DNA of 64,000 nt from Nemertoderma westbladi (lineage: Eukaryota > Xenacoelomorpha > Nemertodermatida > Nemertodermatidae), in the NCBI GenBank assembly GCA_032718475.1, contig JAUCBJ010003564.1, positions 1-64,000 of the forward strand, given 5' to 3'. The number at the start of each line of letters is the position of its first letter. Positions within the stretch are counted from its first letter, which is position 1. Below the pieces are notes generated by a model. That model was not told the DNA's origin. It did no database searches and saw only the letters and a list, made by a program, of their open reading frames with translations. The position numbers and the translations under genes were made by a program. Shown here piece by piece: positions 1-10,726 of the stretch.

Positions 1-709
1 CCACAGTAAACCCTTCCACTCTGTTTCCTAAAGGAATGCCTGTTCACCAGCATGGGTGATCTCCCACAGTAAACCCTGCCACTCTGTTTCCTAAAAGAAT
101 GACTGTTCACCACCCTGGGTGATCTCCCACAGTAAACCCTTCCACTCTGTTTCCTAAAGGATGCCTGTCCATCACCTAGGGTGATCTTCCACATTAAACC
201 CTTCCACTCTGTTTTCTAAAGGAATGCCTGTTCAGCACCATGGGTGATCTTCCATATTAAACCCTTCCACTCTGTTTCCTGAAGGAATGCCTGTTCACCA
301 ACCCATCCACTCTGTTTCCTGATGGAATGCCTGTTCAACACAATAAGGGTGATCTTCCACAGTAAACCCTTCCACTCTGTTTCATAAAGGAATGCCTGTT
401 CACCACCATGGGTGATCTTCCACAGTAAACCCTTCCACTCTGTTTCCTAAAGGAATGCCTGTTCACCACCATGGGTGATCTTCCACTGTAAACCCTTCCA
501 CCCTGTTTCCTAAAGGAATGCCTGTTCACCACCATAAGGGTGATCTTCCACTGTAAACCCTTCCACTCTGTTTCCTAAAGGAATGCCTGGTTCACCACCA
601 TGGGTGATCTTCCACATTAAACCCTTCCACTCTGTTTCCTAAAGGAATGCCTGTTCACCACCATGGGTGATCTTCCACTGTAAACCCTTCCACTCTGTTT
701 CCAAAGTTA
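1..709 (-). repeat. 63-bp minisatellite, block 1 (cut by window start)
   Basis: About 11 tandem copies of a 63-bp unit, running into the window edge. On the plus strand each unit contains CACTCTGTTTCCTAAAGG, then GCCTGTTCACCACCATGG, then GTGATCTTCCACAGTAAACC. Here the unit reads in the opposite direction to the blocks at 883-1670 and 2769-3460, so it is labelled minus relative to them. Since 63 is 21 codons, open frames run through the units, but they encode only the periodic repeat. The block lies in the intron downstream of exon C of the minus-strand channel gene, or beyond that intron; no further exon is seen. Confidence 0.93.
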
Positions 710-761
710 CGAGTGAAGGATGAAAGCATGGGTTGGGCTAGAAGCTGTTCCTAAAGATTGT

Positions 762-835
762 TGTCCCATCTAGAGATCGAACCAGGACCTCCTAATTGAA
801 AGCCCAATAATTTTACCATTAGTCTAAGCTGCTGC
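762..835 (-). pseudogene. tRNA(Glu)-like sequence, probably a SINE head or tRNA pseudogene
   Basis: Read on the minus strand, this 74-nt stretch has an A-box-like TTAGACTAATGG (826-815), an anticodon-loop-like CTTTCAA whose central TTC would be a Glu anticodon (about 802-796), a variable region AGGAGGTCC and a B box GGTTCGATCTC (783-773). The spacing between the two boxes fits a tRNA. The acceptor ends do not pair and the T and anticodon stems have mismatches, so it is unlikely to be a working tRNA. About 60 bp of unrelated sequence follows before the array (to about 710), as expected for the body of a short tRNA-derived SINE. A chance match is less likely because both promoter boxes and the TTC loop are in register. 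Confidence 0.55.
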
Positions 836-876
836 ATTGTACATTTATCTACATATATATAAATGTACAATGCAGC
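831..876. repeat. Perfect 17-bp inverted repeat with AT-rich loop
   Basis: GCTGCATTGTACATTTA at 831-847 is followed by a 12-bp ACATATATA-type loop and its exact reverse complement at 860-876. It lies at the 5' edge of the tRNA-like sequence and at the point where the 63-bp array changes orientation. It could be a transposon terminus, or a hairpin that helped create the inversion. Confidence 0.85.
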
Positions 877-882
877 ATCTTA

Positions 883-1670
883 GGTGTTTACTGTGGAAGA
901 TCACCCATAGTGGTGAAAAGGCATTGCTTTAGGAAATAGAGTGGAAGGGTTTACTGAGGAGGATCTCCCATCATCATGGTGTTGAACAGGCATCCCTTTA
1001 GGAAACAGAGTGGAAGGGTTTACTGTGGAAGATCACTCATGGTGATGAACAAGCATTCCTTTAGGAAATATAGTGGAAGGGTTTACTGCGGAAGATCACC
1101 CATGGTGGTGAACAGGCATTCCTTTAGGAAACAGAGTGGAAGGGTTTACTGCGGAAGATCACCCATATGGTAGTGAACATGCATTCCTTTAAGAAACAGA
1201 GTGGAAGGGTTTACTGTGGAAGATCACCCATATCTGTGAACAGGCATTCCTTTAGGGAACATAGTGGAAGGATTTACTGTGGAAGATCACCAATGGTGGT
1301 GAAAAGGCATTGCTTTAGGAAATAGAGTGGAAGGGTTTACTGAGGAGGATCTCCCATCATCATGGTGTTGAACAGGCATCCCTTTAGGAAACAGAGTGGA
1401 AGGGTTTACTGTGGAAGATCACTCATGGTGATGAACAAGCATTCCTTTAGGAAATATAGTGGAAGGGTTTACTGCGGAAGATCACCCATGGTGGTGAACA
1501 GGCATTCCTTTAGGAAACAGAGTGGAAGGGTTTACTGCGGAAGATCACCCATATGGTAGTGAACATGCATTCCTTTAAGAAACAGAGTGGAAGGGTTTAC
1601 TGTGGAAGATCACCCATATCTGTGAACAGGCATTCCTTTAGGGAACATAGTGGAAGGGTTTACTGAGGAA
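883..1670 (+). repeat. 63-bp minisatellite, block 2, with a 386-bp higher-order duplication
   Basis: About 12 copies of the 63-bp unit in the orientation opposite to block 1; units end in TTTACTGTGGAAGATCACCC. Positions 911-1296 recur at 1297-1668 with a 386-bp offset, including the distinctive variants CATCCCTTTAGG and GAGGATCTCCCATCATCATG, so six units were duplicated as a block. The last unit is broken at about 1670 by the 1.1-kb insertion and resumes at 2769. Confidence 0.92.
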
Positions 1671-2768
1671 TGTTAATGCAAATGTGTTCTTTGTGATTTT
1701 AGCTTAATTATTTTGCTCAATTTAAGTTTAAGGTTCCATTTTTATTGATAAGGTTAATTGCGTCATAATATTCTATATTTCTTAACTCAAAACCATTAAT
1801 TGTAATATTGACGCCATCTAGTGTCGTTATATACATAGTCAGCTTAGCTTGGATGCCTTATTTGTGATGTATAGGAGGCGCTACTGCACTTTTAGTCTTA
1901 CTCTTACACTCACTCTTACTATTACTTTTGACATTAATTGTTTAGTGGAGTCATACTTATCCATGTAAAGGGTAAAAAGCACGGACAACTTTAATTGACT
2001 GGTGATTATTACTTGAACTGTCTCTGTTGTCTACAATTAAATTATACATTTGGTTAAAATTATTTGTTATAATATTTTATATCGTACCGGTAAATTCAAT
2101 TTATTTTATTCTGTTATTGAATTAATATAATATCGATGATACCCCGAGATCAAAGACATTTTCTAGACACCAAACCCAGGTAGGTCTCTATAGCTAAGCA
2201 TTATTGATAACCTGGACAATTGTGTCAGATTTACGTGTGTTGTCTTGCCTCTAACTCAATAAATAATTAATCTATGGCGATATTTCAGACCTGTACCGCA
2301 AGTGAAGCTCTTTTAATAACACCATGATTGAGAGTTGTTATAAATTGAATACCATAGCGATAATAATATAAACAGATACAGATAGTTGCAATACGTTTCC
2401 CCTAAAGGGAAACACAATCGCCAGACTTGAGCCCTTACGTAAATAAATAGTCAGACATTTACTTATTGTATTGTGCCGCCACACCCTCTTGGTACTGTAT
2501 ATTAGTTACGGTAAATATAATAGATGATCAATTACCGTTATAGAAACACGTGAAACATTGAACAAATCGATACAGTTGTGGGGAAGAGGGAATAAAAGTG
2601 ATTCACTAAAACGGCCTTCCATTGAAGGTACACTAGCGCCATTACCGTTTCAAGTGTTTCAGACTGGGTTTTTTACTCGCATTCTTATGTGCTCTACAAA
2701 ACAATCGGAGAGAGTCAAAATATATATAATAAGTGGTAAAAACGTCTTTTTTGTCAAATGCGCTAACA
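1671..2768. mobile_element. 1.1-kb insertion with TGTTA...TAACA ends (solo LTR or non-autonomous element)
   Basis: This AT-rich, non-repetitive 1,098-bp segment interrupts one 63-bp unit: the left flank ends in TTTACTGAGGAA and the array resumes with AGGCAGATCTCCC. It begins TGTTAATGC and ends GCGCTAACA, giving 5-bp TGTTA/TAACA terminal inverted repeats of the TG...CA type usual for LTRs. The flanking pentamers AGGAA (1666-1670) and AGGCA (2769-2773) differ at one base and look like a decayed target-site duplication. An AATAAA lies near 2259, and there is no coding ORF; the 79-codon frame at 2558-2797 runs into the array. GACGCCATCTAGTG near 1811 and GCGCCATTACC near 2636 are partly related motifs, so a DNA-transposon derivative is the alternative to a solo LTR. 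Confidence 0.6.
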
Positions 2769-3460
2769 AGGCAGATCTCCCATCACCGTGGTGGTGAACA
2801 GGCAGGCATTCCTTTAGAAAACAGAGTGGAAGGGTTTACTGTGGAAGATCACCCATGGTGGTGAACAGGCATTCCTTTAGAAACCAGGGTGGAAGGTTTT
2901 ACTGTGGAAGATCACCCATGGTGGTGAACAGACATTCATTTAGGAAACGGGGTGAAGGAATTACTGTAGAAGATCACCCATGATGGTGAGCAGGTATTCC
3001 GTTGGGAAACAGAGGGTGGAAGGGTTTACTGTGGAAGATCACCCATGGTGGTGAACAAGCATTCCTTTAGGAAACAGAGTGGAAGGGTTTACTGTGGAAG
3101 ATCACCCATGATGGTGAACAGGCATTCCTTTAGAAAACAGGGTGGAAAGGTTTACTGTGGAAGATCACCCATGGTGATGAACAGGCATTCCTTTAGGAAA
3201 CAGAGTGGAAGGGTTTACTGTGGAAGATCACCCATGGTGGTGAGCAGGTATTCCGTTGGGAAACAGTATGGAAGGGTTTACTGTGGAAGATCACCCATGG
3301 TGGTGAACAGGCATTCCTTTAGAAAACAGGGTGGAAGGGTTTACTGTGGAAGATCACCCATGGTGGTTAACAGGTATTCCTTTAGGAAACAGAGTGGAAG
3401 GGTTTACTGTGGAAGATCACCAATTGTGGTAAGCAGGCATTCCTTTGGGAAATTTTGGGA
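2769..3460 (+). repeat. 63-bp minisatellite, block 3
   Basis: About 11 copies in the same orientation as block 2. The block continues the array interrupted by the 1.1-kb insertion and decays at 3440-3460. Its end is within about 100 bp of the proposed donor site of exon C, so on the gene's strand the downstream intron enters this array almost at once. A 152-codon open frame (3045-3503, plus strand) is a product of the 21-codon period. Confidence 0.92.
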
Positions 3461-3553
3461 AAGTTTTATAGATAGAAATAAACAAACAGTTTCATCAGTA
3501 TAGCTACTTAACCTTTCCAAACGTAACAATGACTCCCGAAATGAATGACTAAC

Positions 3554-3711
3554 CAGATACAAGCGAATCCATGCCCCAATAGGATGAATGCCACCATAAA
3601 TATAACTAGTTGAGCGGCACCATATTCCAGGTAGTGATCCATATGACGCGCTACTCTCCATATTCGAACGACTAAACGAATTATTTTCAATGTGCTAAAC
3701 GCATCAGCGAC
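3554..3711 (-). CDS. EAG-type (KCNH) K+ channel, exon C: S4 voltage sensor and S5
   Basis: Internal exon, read right to left, encoding the voltage sensor and start of the pore domain of a KCNH/EAG-family potassium channel in the plasma membrane. It opens after an acceptor CATCCAG (3718-3712), in phase 0. The peptide begins VADAFSTLKIIRLV; S4 basic residues follow in STLKIIRLVVRIWRVAR, then the family signature MDHYLEYGAA and an S5 segment ending GHGFACIW. EAG proteins carry closely similar LDHY-EYGAA and HW-ACIW motifs at these positions, so the family call is firm. I end the exon inside the Trp codon at CTG|GTTAGT because similarity stops there. A second donor, AAAG|GTTAAG at 3513/3512, would add 14 residues that do not resemble the family. 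The pore-loop exon is not in the window. Spacing and phase fit exons A and B. An odd feature is HG where the family usually has HW before ACIW. Confidence 0.85.
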
Positions 3712-3750
3712 CTGGATGATAACAACTGGTACAATTAATAAAGGATAGTA
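3712..3750 (-). other. 3' splice site of the 58-kb intron, embedded in the last 27-bp repeat unit
   Basis: On the minus strand this reads TACTATCCTTTATTAATTG, then TACCAGTTGTTATCATCCAG, then exon C. The first half is a diverged 27-bp unit. TACTATC and TTAAT are branch-point-like and ATCATCCAG is the acceptor. There is no unique sequence between array and exon beyond these bases. Confidence 0.7.
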
Positions 3751-6700
3751 AAACTGGTACACTTATAAAGGATAGTAAACCTGTTACACTTATAAAGGAT
3801 AGGAAAACTGGAACACTTATAAAGGATATAGTAAAACTGTTACACTGATAAAGGATAGTAAAACTGGTACACTTATAAAGGATAGTAAAACTGTTACACT
3901 TAATAACGGATAGTAAAACTGGTACACTTATAAAGGATAGTAAAACTGTTACACTTATAAAGGATAGTAAAACTGTTACACTTATAAAGGATAATAAAAC
4001 TGTTACACTTATAAAGGATAGTAAAACTGTTACACTTATAAAGGATAGTAAAACCGTTACACTTATGAAGGGTAGTAAAACTGTTACACTTATAAAGGAT
4101 AGTAAAACTGTTACACTTAATAACGGATAGTAAAACTGGTACACTTATAAAGGATAGTAAAACTGTTACACTTATAAACGATAGTAAAACTGGTACACTT
4201 ATAAAGGATAGTAAAACTGGTACACTTATAAAGGATAGTAAAACTGTTACACTTATAAACGATAGTAAAACTGGTACAATTATAAAGGATAGTAAAACTG
4301 GTACACTTATAAAGGGTAGTAAAACTGGTACACTTATAAAGGATAGTAAAACTGGTACACTTATAAAGGATAGTAAAACTGTTACACTTAATAAAGGATA
4401 GTAAAACTGGTACACTTATAAAGGATAGTAAAACTGTCACACTTAATAAAGGATAGTAAAACTGGTACACTTATAAAGGATAGTAAAACTGTTACACTTA
4501 ATAAAGGATAGTAAAACTGGTATACTTATAAAGGATAGTAAAACTGTTACACTTAATAACGGATAGTAAAACTGGTACACTTATAAAGGATAGTAAAACT
4601 GGTACACTTATAAAGGATAGTAAACCTGTTACACTTATAAAGGATAGTAAAACTTTTACACTTATAAAGGATAGTAAAACTGGAACACTTATAAAGGATA
4701 GTAAAACTGTTACACTTATAAACGATAGTAAAACTGGTACACTTATAAAGGATAGTAAAACTGGTACACTTATAAAGGGTAGTACAACTGGTACACTTAT
4801 ACAGGATAGTAAAACTGTTACACTTATAAAGGATAGTAATACTGGTACACTTATAAAGGATAGTAAACATGTTACACTTATAAAGGATAGTAAAACTGGT
4901 ACACTTATAAAGGGTAGTACAACTGGTACACTTATAAAGGATAGTAAAACTGTTACACTTATAAAGGATAGTAAAACTGTTACACTTATAAAGGATAGTA
5001 AAACTGGTACACTTATAAAGGATAGTAAAACTGGTACACTTATAAAGGGTAGTACAACTGGTACACTTATAAAGGATAGTAAAACTGGTACACTTATAAA
5101 GGATAGTACAACTGGTACACTTATAAAGGATAGTAAAACTGGTACACTTATAAAGGGTAGTACAACTGGTACACTTATAAAGGATAGTAAAACTGGTACA
5201 CTTATAAAGGATAGTACAACTGGTACACTTATAAAGGATAGTAAAACTGGTACACTTATAAAGGGTAGTACAACTGGTACACTTATAAAGGATAGTAAAA
5301 CTGGTACACTTATAAAGGATAGTAAAACTGGTACGTACACTTATAAAGGATAGTAAAACTGGTACACTTATAAAGGATAGTAAAACTGGTACACTTATAA
5401 AGGATAGTAAAACTGGTACACTTATAAAGGATAGTAAAACTGGTACACTTATAAAGGATAGTAAAACTGGTACACTTATAAAGGGTAGTACAACTGGTAC
5501 ACTTATAAAGGATAGTAAAACTGGTACACTTATAAAGGATAGTAAAACTGGTACACTTATAAAGGATAGTAAAACTTGTACACTTATAAAGGATAGTAAA
5601 ACTGTTACACTTATAAAGGATAGTAAAACTGGAACACTTATAAAGGATAGTAAAACTGGTACACTTATAAAGGATAGTAAAACTGGTACACTTATAAAGG
5701 GTAGTACAACTGGTACACTTATAAAGGATAGTAAAACTGGTACACTTATAAAGGATTGTAAAACTGGTACACTTATAAAGGATAGTAAAACTGGTACACT
5801 TATAAAGGGTAGTACAACTGGTACACTTATAAAGGATAGTAAAACTGTTACACTTATAAAGGATAGTAAAACTGTTACACTTATAAAGGATAGTAAAACT
5901 GGTACACGTATAAAGGGTAGTACAACTGGTACACTTATAAAGGATAGTAAAACTGTTACACTTATAAAGGATAGTAAAACTGGAACACTTATAAAGGATA
6001 GTAAATCTGTTACACTTAATAAAGGATAGTAAAACTGGTACACTTAGAAAGGGTAGTACAACTGGTACACTTATAAAGGATAGTATAACTGGTACACTTA
6101 TAAAGGATAGTAAAACTGGTACACTTATAAAGGATAGTAAAACTGGTACACTTATAAAGGGTAGTACAACTGGTACACTTATACAGGATAGTAAAACTGT
6201 TACACTTATAAAGGATAGTAAAACTGGTACACTTATAAAGGATAGTAAACCTGTTACACTTATAAAGGATAGTAAAACTGGTACACTTATAAAGGGTAGT
6301 ACAACTGGTACACTTATAAAGGATAGTAAAACTGTTACACTTATAAAGGATAGTAAAACTGTTACACTTATAAAGGATAGTAAAACTGGTACACGTATAA
6401 AGGGTAGTACAACTTGTACACTTATAAAGGATAGTAAAACTGTTACACTTATAAAGGATAGTAAAACTGGAACACTTATAAAGGATAGTAAATCTGTTAC
6501 ACTTAATAAAGGATAGTAAAACTGGTACACTTATAAAGGATAGTAAAACTGGTACACTTATAAAGGATAGTAGAACTGTTACACTTATAAAGGATAGTAA
6601 AACTGGTACACTTATAAAGGATAGTAAAACTGTTACACTTAATAAAGGATAGTAAAACTGGTACACTTATAAAGGATAGTAAAACTGTTACACTTAATAA

Positions 6701-6946
6701 AGGATAGTAAAACTGTTACACTTATAAAGGATAGTAAAACTGGTACACTTATAAAGGATAGTAGAACTGTTACACTTATAAAGGATAGGAAAACTGTAAC
6801 ACTTATAAAAGATAGTAATAATATAAAGGATAGTAAAACTGGAACACTTATAAAGGATAGTAAAACTGTTACACTTATAAAGGATAGTAAAACCGGTACA
6901 CTTAATAAAGGATTGTAAAACTGGTACACTTATAAAAGATAGTAAT
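3721..6946 (-). repeat. 27-bp minisatellite array at the acceptor end of the giant intron
   Basis: Roughly 120 tandem copies of a 27-bp unit. On the gene's strand the unit is TTTATAAGTGTACCAG followed by TTTTACTATCC. Common variants are GGTACAC/GTTACAC, GGATAG/GGGTAG, TAAAACTG/TACAACTG and a 28-bp form with TTAATAAAGG. Because 27 is 9 codons, minus-strand frames of up to about 500 codons stay open through the array; they encode only a nine-residue period and I do not call them genes. The array runs directly into the exon C acceptor, and each unit carries a TACTATC branch-like motif and a TACCAG acceptor-like motif. Confidence 0.95.
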
Positions 6947-7048
6947 AATATTTTCTTTCGAGGTGTTCGTGCTTTTTAAACGAGAAGTGAAACTATTTTG
7001 GAATCACCTATCTTTTTTATGAAATTGATTTCTCAACTCTCCAAACCC
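6947..7048. other. Unique spacer between the 27-bp and 55-bp arrays
   Basis: About 100 bp of AT-rich, non-repetitive sequence, which may be surviving original intron. It passes from degenerate 27-bp units (GATAGTAATAATATTTTC) to the first imperfect 55-bp unit (CAAGCGTTTCGACCC). No gene or signal is recognised here. Confidence 0.7.
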
Positions 7049-9717
7049 GCAAGCGTTTCGACCCACATACATACCCTAGACCCGATCCACCAGCTGTTGT
7101 TCCCTCTCCGTTCGACCCACATACATACCCCTAGACTCGATCCACCAGCTGTGGTTCCCTCCCCGTTCGACCCACATACATACCCCTAGACCCGATCCAC
7201 CAGCTGTGGTTCCCTCCCCGTTCGACCCACATACATACCCCTAGACTAGATCCACCAGCTGTTGTTTCCTCCTCGTTCGACCCACATACATACCCCTAGA
7301 CTAGATCCACCAGCTGTTGTTCCCTCCCCGTTCGACCCACATACATACCCCTAGACTCGATCCACCAGCTGTTGTTCCTGTTGTTCCCTCTCCGTTCGAC
7401 CCACATACATACCCCTAGACTAGATCCACCAGCTGTTGTTCCCTCCCCGTTCGACCCACATACATACCCCTAGACTCTATCCACCAGCTGTTGTTCCCTC
7501 CCCGTTCGACCCACATACATACCCCTAGACCCGATCCACCAGCTGTGGTTCCCTCCCCGTTCGACCCACATACATACCCCTAGACCCGATCCACCAGCTG
7601 TGGTTCCCTCCCCGTTCGACCCACATACATACCCCTAGACCCGATCCACCAGCTGTGGTTCCCTCCCCGTTCGACCCACATACATACCCCTAGACTCGAT
7701 CCACCAGCTGTAGTTCCTGTTGTTTCCTCCCCGTTCGTCCCACATACATACCCCTAGACCCGATCCACCAGCTGTTGTTCCCTCCCCGTTCGACCCACAT
7801 ACATACCCCTAGACTAGATCCACCAGCTGTTGTTCCCTCCCCGTTCGACCCACATACATACCCCTAGACTCTATCCACCAGCTGTTGTTCCCTCCCCGTT
7901 CGACCCACATACATACCCCTAGACCCGATCCACCAGCTGTGGTTCCCTCCCCGTTCGACCCACATACATACCCCTAGACCCGATCCACCAGCTGTTGTTC
8001 CCTCCCCGTTTGTCCCACATACATACCCCTAGACCCGATCCACCAGCTGTGGTTCCCTCCCCGTTCGACCCACATACATACCCCTAGACTCGATCCACCA
8101 GCTGTTGTTTCCTCCTCGTTCGACCCACATACATACCCCTAGACTCGATCCACCAGCTGTTGTTTCCTCCTCGTTCGACCCACATACATACCCCTAGACC
8201 CGATCCACCAGCTGTGGTTCCCTCCCCGTTCGACCCACATACATACCCCTAGACTAGATCCACCAGCTGTTGTTCCCTCCCCGTTCGACCCACATACATA
8301 CCCCTAGACTAGATCCACCAACTGTTGTTCCCTCCCCGTTTGTCCCACATACATACCCCTAGACTCGATCCACCAGCTGTTGTTCCCTCCCCGTTCAACC
8401 CACATACATACCCCTAGACTCGATCCACCAGCTGTTGTTCCCTCCCCGTTCGACCCACATACATACCCCTAGACCCGATCCACCAGCTGTGGTTCCCTCC
8501 CCGTTCGACCCACATACATACCCCTAGACCCGATCCACCAGCTGTGGTTCCCTCCCCGTTCGACCCACATACATACCCCTAGACTCGATCCACCAGCTGT
8601 TGTTTCCTCCTCGTTCGACCCACATACATACCCCTAGACTCGATCCACCAGCTGTTGTTTCCTCCTCGTTCGACCCACATACATACCCCTAGACCCGATC
8701 CACCAGCTGTGGTTCCCTCCCCGTTCGACCCACATACATACCCCTAGACTAGATCCACCAGCTGTTGTTCCCTCCCCGTTCGACCCACATACATACCCCT
8801 AGACTAGATCCACCAGCTGTGGTTCCCTCCCCGTTCGACCCACATACATACCCCTAGACTAGATCCACCAGCTGTTGTTCCCTCCCCGTTCGACCCACAT
8901 ACATACCCCTAGACCCGATCCACCAGCTGTGGTTCCCTCCCCGTTCGACCCACATACATACCCCTAGACTCGATCCACCAGCTGTTGTTCCCTCCCCGTT
9001 CAACCCACATACATACCCCTAGACTCGATCCACCAGCTGTTGTTCCCTCCCCGTTCAACCCACATACATACCCCTAGACCCGATCCACCAGCTGTGGTTC
9101 CCTCCCCGTTCGACCCACATACATACCCCTAGACTCGATCCACCAGCTGTTGTTCCCTCCCCGTTCAACCCACATACATACCCCTAGACTCGATCCACCA
9201 GCTGTTGTTCCCTCCCCGTTCAACCCACATACATACCCCAAGACTCGATCCACCAGCTGTGGTTCCCTCCCCGTTCAACCCACATACATACCCCTAGACC
9301 CGATCCACCAGCTGTGGTTCCCTCCCCGTTCGACCCACATACATACCCCTAGACCCGATCCACCAGCTGTTGTTCCCTCCCCGTTCGACCCACATACATA
9401 CCCCAAGACTAGATCCACCAGCTGTTGTTCCTGTTGTTCCCTCCCCGTTCAACCCACATACATACCCCTAGACTAGATCCACCAGCTGTTGTTCCCTCCC
9501 CGTTCGACCCACATACATACCCCAAGACTAGATCCACCAGCTGTTGTTCCCTCCCCGTTCGACCCACATACATACCCCTAGACCCGATCCACCAGCTGTT
9601 GTTCCCTCCCCGTTCGACCCACATACATACCCCAAGACTAGATCCACCAGCTGTTGTTCCTGTTGTTCCCTCCCCGTTCAACCCACATACATACCCCTAG
9701 ACTAGATCCACCAGCTG

Positions 9718-10726
9718 TTGTTCCCTCCCCGTTCGACCCACATACATACCCCAAGACTAGATCCACCAGCTGTTGTTCCCTCCCCGTTCGACCCACATAC
9801 ATACCCCAAGACTCGATCCACCAGCTGTGGTTCCCTCCCCGTTCAACCCACATACATACCCCTAGACCCGATCCACCAGCTGTGGTTCCCTCCCCGTTCG
9901 ACCCACATACATACCCCTAGACCCGATCCACCAGCTGTTGTTCCCTCCCCGTTCGACCCACATACATACCCCAAGACTAGATCCACCAGCTGTTGTTCCT
10001 GTTGTTCCCTCCCCGTTCAACCCACATACATACCCCTAGACTAGATCCACCAGCTGTTGTTCCCTCCCCGTTCGACCCACATACATACCCCAAGACTAGA
10101 TCCACCAGCTGTTGTTCCCTCCGCGTTCGACCCACATACATACCCCAAGACTAGATCCACCAGCTGTTGTTCCTGTTGTTCCCTCCCCGTTCAACCCACA
10201 TACATACCCCTAGACTAGATCCACCAGCTGTTGTTCCCTCCCCGTTCGACCCACATACATACCCCAAGACTAGATCCACCAGCTGTTGTTCCCTCCCCGT
10301 TCGACCCACATACATACCCCAAGACTAGATCCACCAGCTGTTGTTCCCTCCCCGTTCGACCCACATACATACCCCAAGACTCGATCCACCAGCTGTGGTT
10401 CCCTCCCCGTTCAACCCACATACATACCCCTAGACCCGATCCACCAGCTGTTGTTCCTGTTGTTCCCTCCCCGTTCGACCCACATACATACCCCTAGACT
10501 CGATCCACCAGCTGTTGTTCCCTCCCCGTTCAACCCACATACATACCCCAAGACTCGATCCACCAGCTGTTGTTCCCTCCCCGTTCGACCCACATACATA
10601 CCCCAAGACTCGATCCACCAGCTGTTGTTCCCTCCCCGTTCGACCCACATACATACCCCTAGACTCGATCCACCAGCTGTAGTTCCTGTTGTTCCCTCCC
10701 CGTTCGACCCACATACATACCCCTAG
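9718..10726 (+). repeat. Higher-order block in the 55-bp array, first copy (recurs at 12091-13154)
   Basis: This run of about 18 units recurs 2,373 bp downstream with the same order of variants (CCCCAAG units, 64-bp units, GTGGTT units). From about 10497 the offset becomes 2,428, so the second copy gained one 55-bp unit. Part of it (9718-10044) also occurs at 11578-11904. This indicates block duplication by unequal exchange, not unit-by-unit growth. Confidence 0.8.

Larger units (their letters stand above)
710..882. other. Unique spacer at the inversion point of the 63-bp array
   Basis: About 170 bp of non-repetitive DNA separates two oppositely oriented blocks of the 63-bp array, so the flanks form a large inverted repeat with arms of roughly 700-800 bp. 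The spacer holds a minus-strand tRNA-like sequence (762-835) and a perfect 17-bp inverted repeat (831-847 / 860-876). A SINE-like insertion next to an inversion breakpoint is one reading. No ORF of note is present. Confidence 0.7.

Noticed and set aside
762-835. Functional tRNA-Glu gene
   Set aside because: Acceptor-stem halves do not pair and the T and anticodon stems have mismatches, so a SINE head or pseudogene is more likely.
1-3460. Pore-loop exon of the channel downstream of exon C
   Set aside because: No GFGN-type selectivity-filter coding sequence or splice-bounded frame was seen in the non-repetitive parts (710-882, 1671-2768).
3045-3503. 152-codon plus-strand frame of 21-residue repeats
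   Set aside because: Produced by the 63-bp period; its start is arbitrary and it ends in intron sequence antisense to the channel gene.
3704-6929. Minus-strand frames of 100-496 codons in the 27-bp array (LLSFISVPV-type repeats)
   Set aside because: 27 bp is nine codons, so any stop-free frame stays open. Two or more frames are open at once and the array abuts a splice acceptor.
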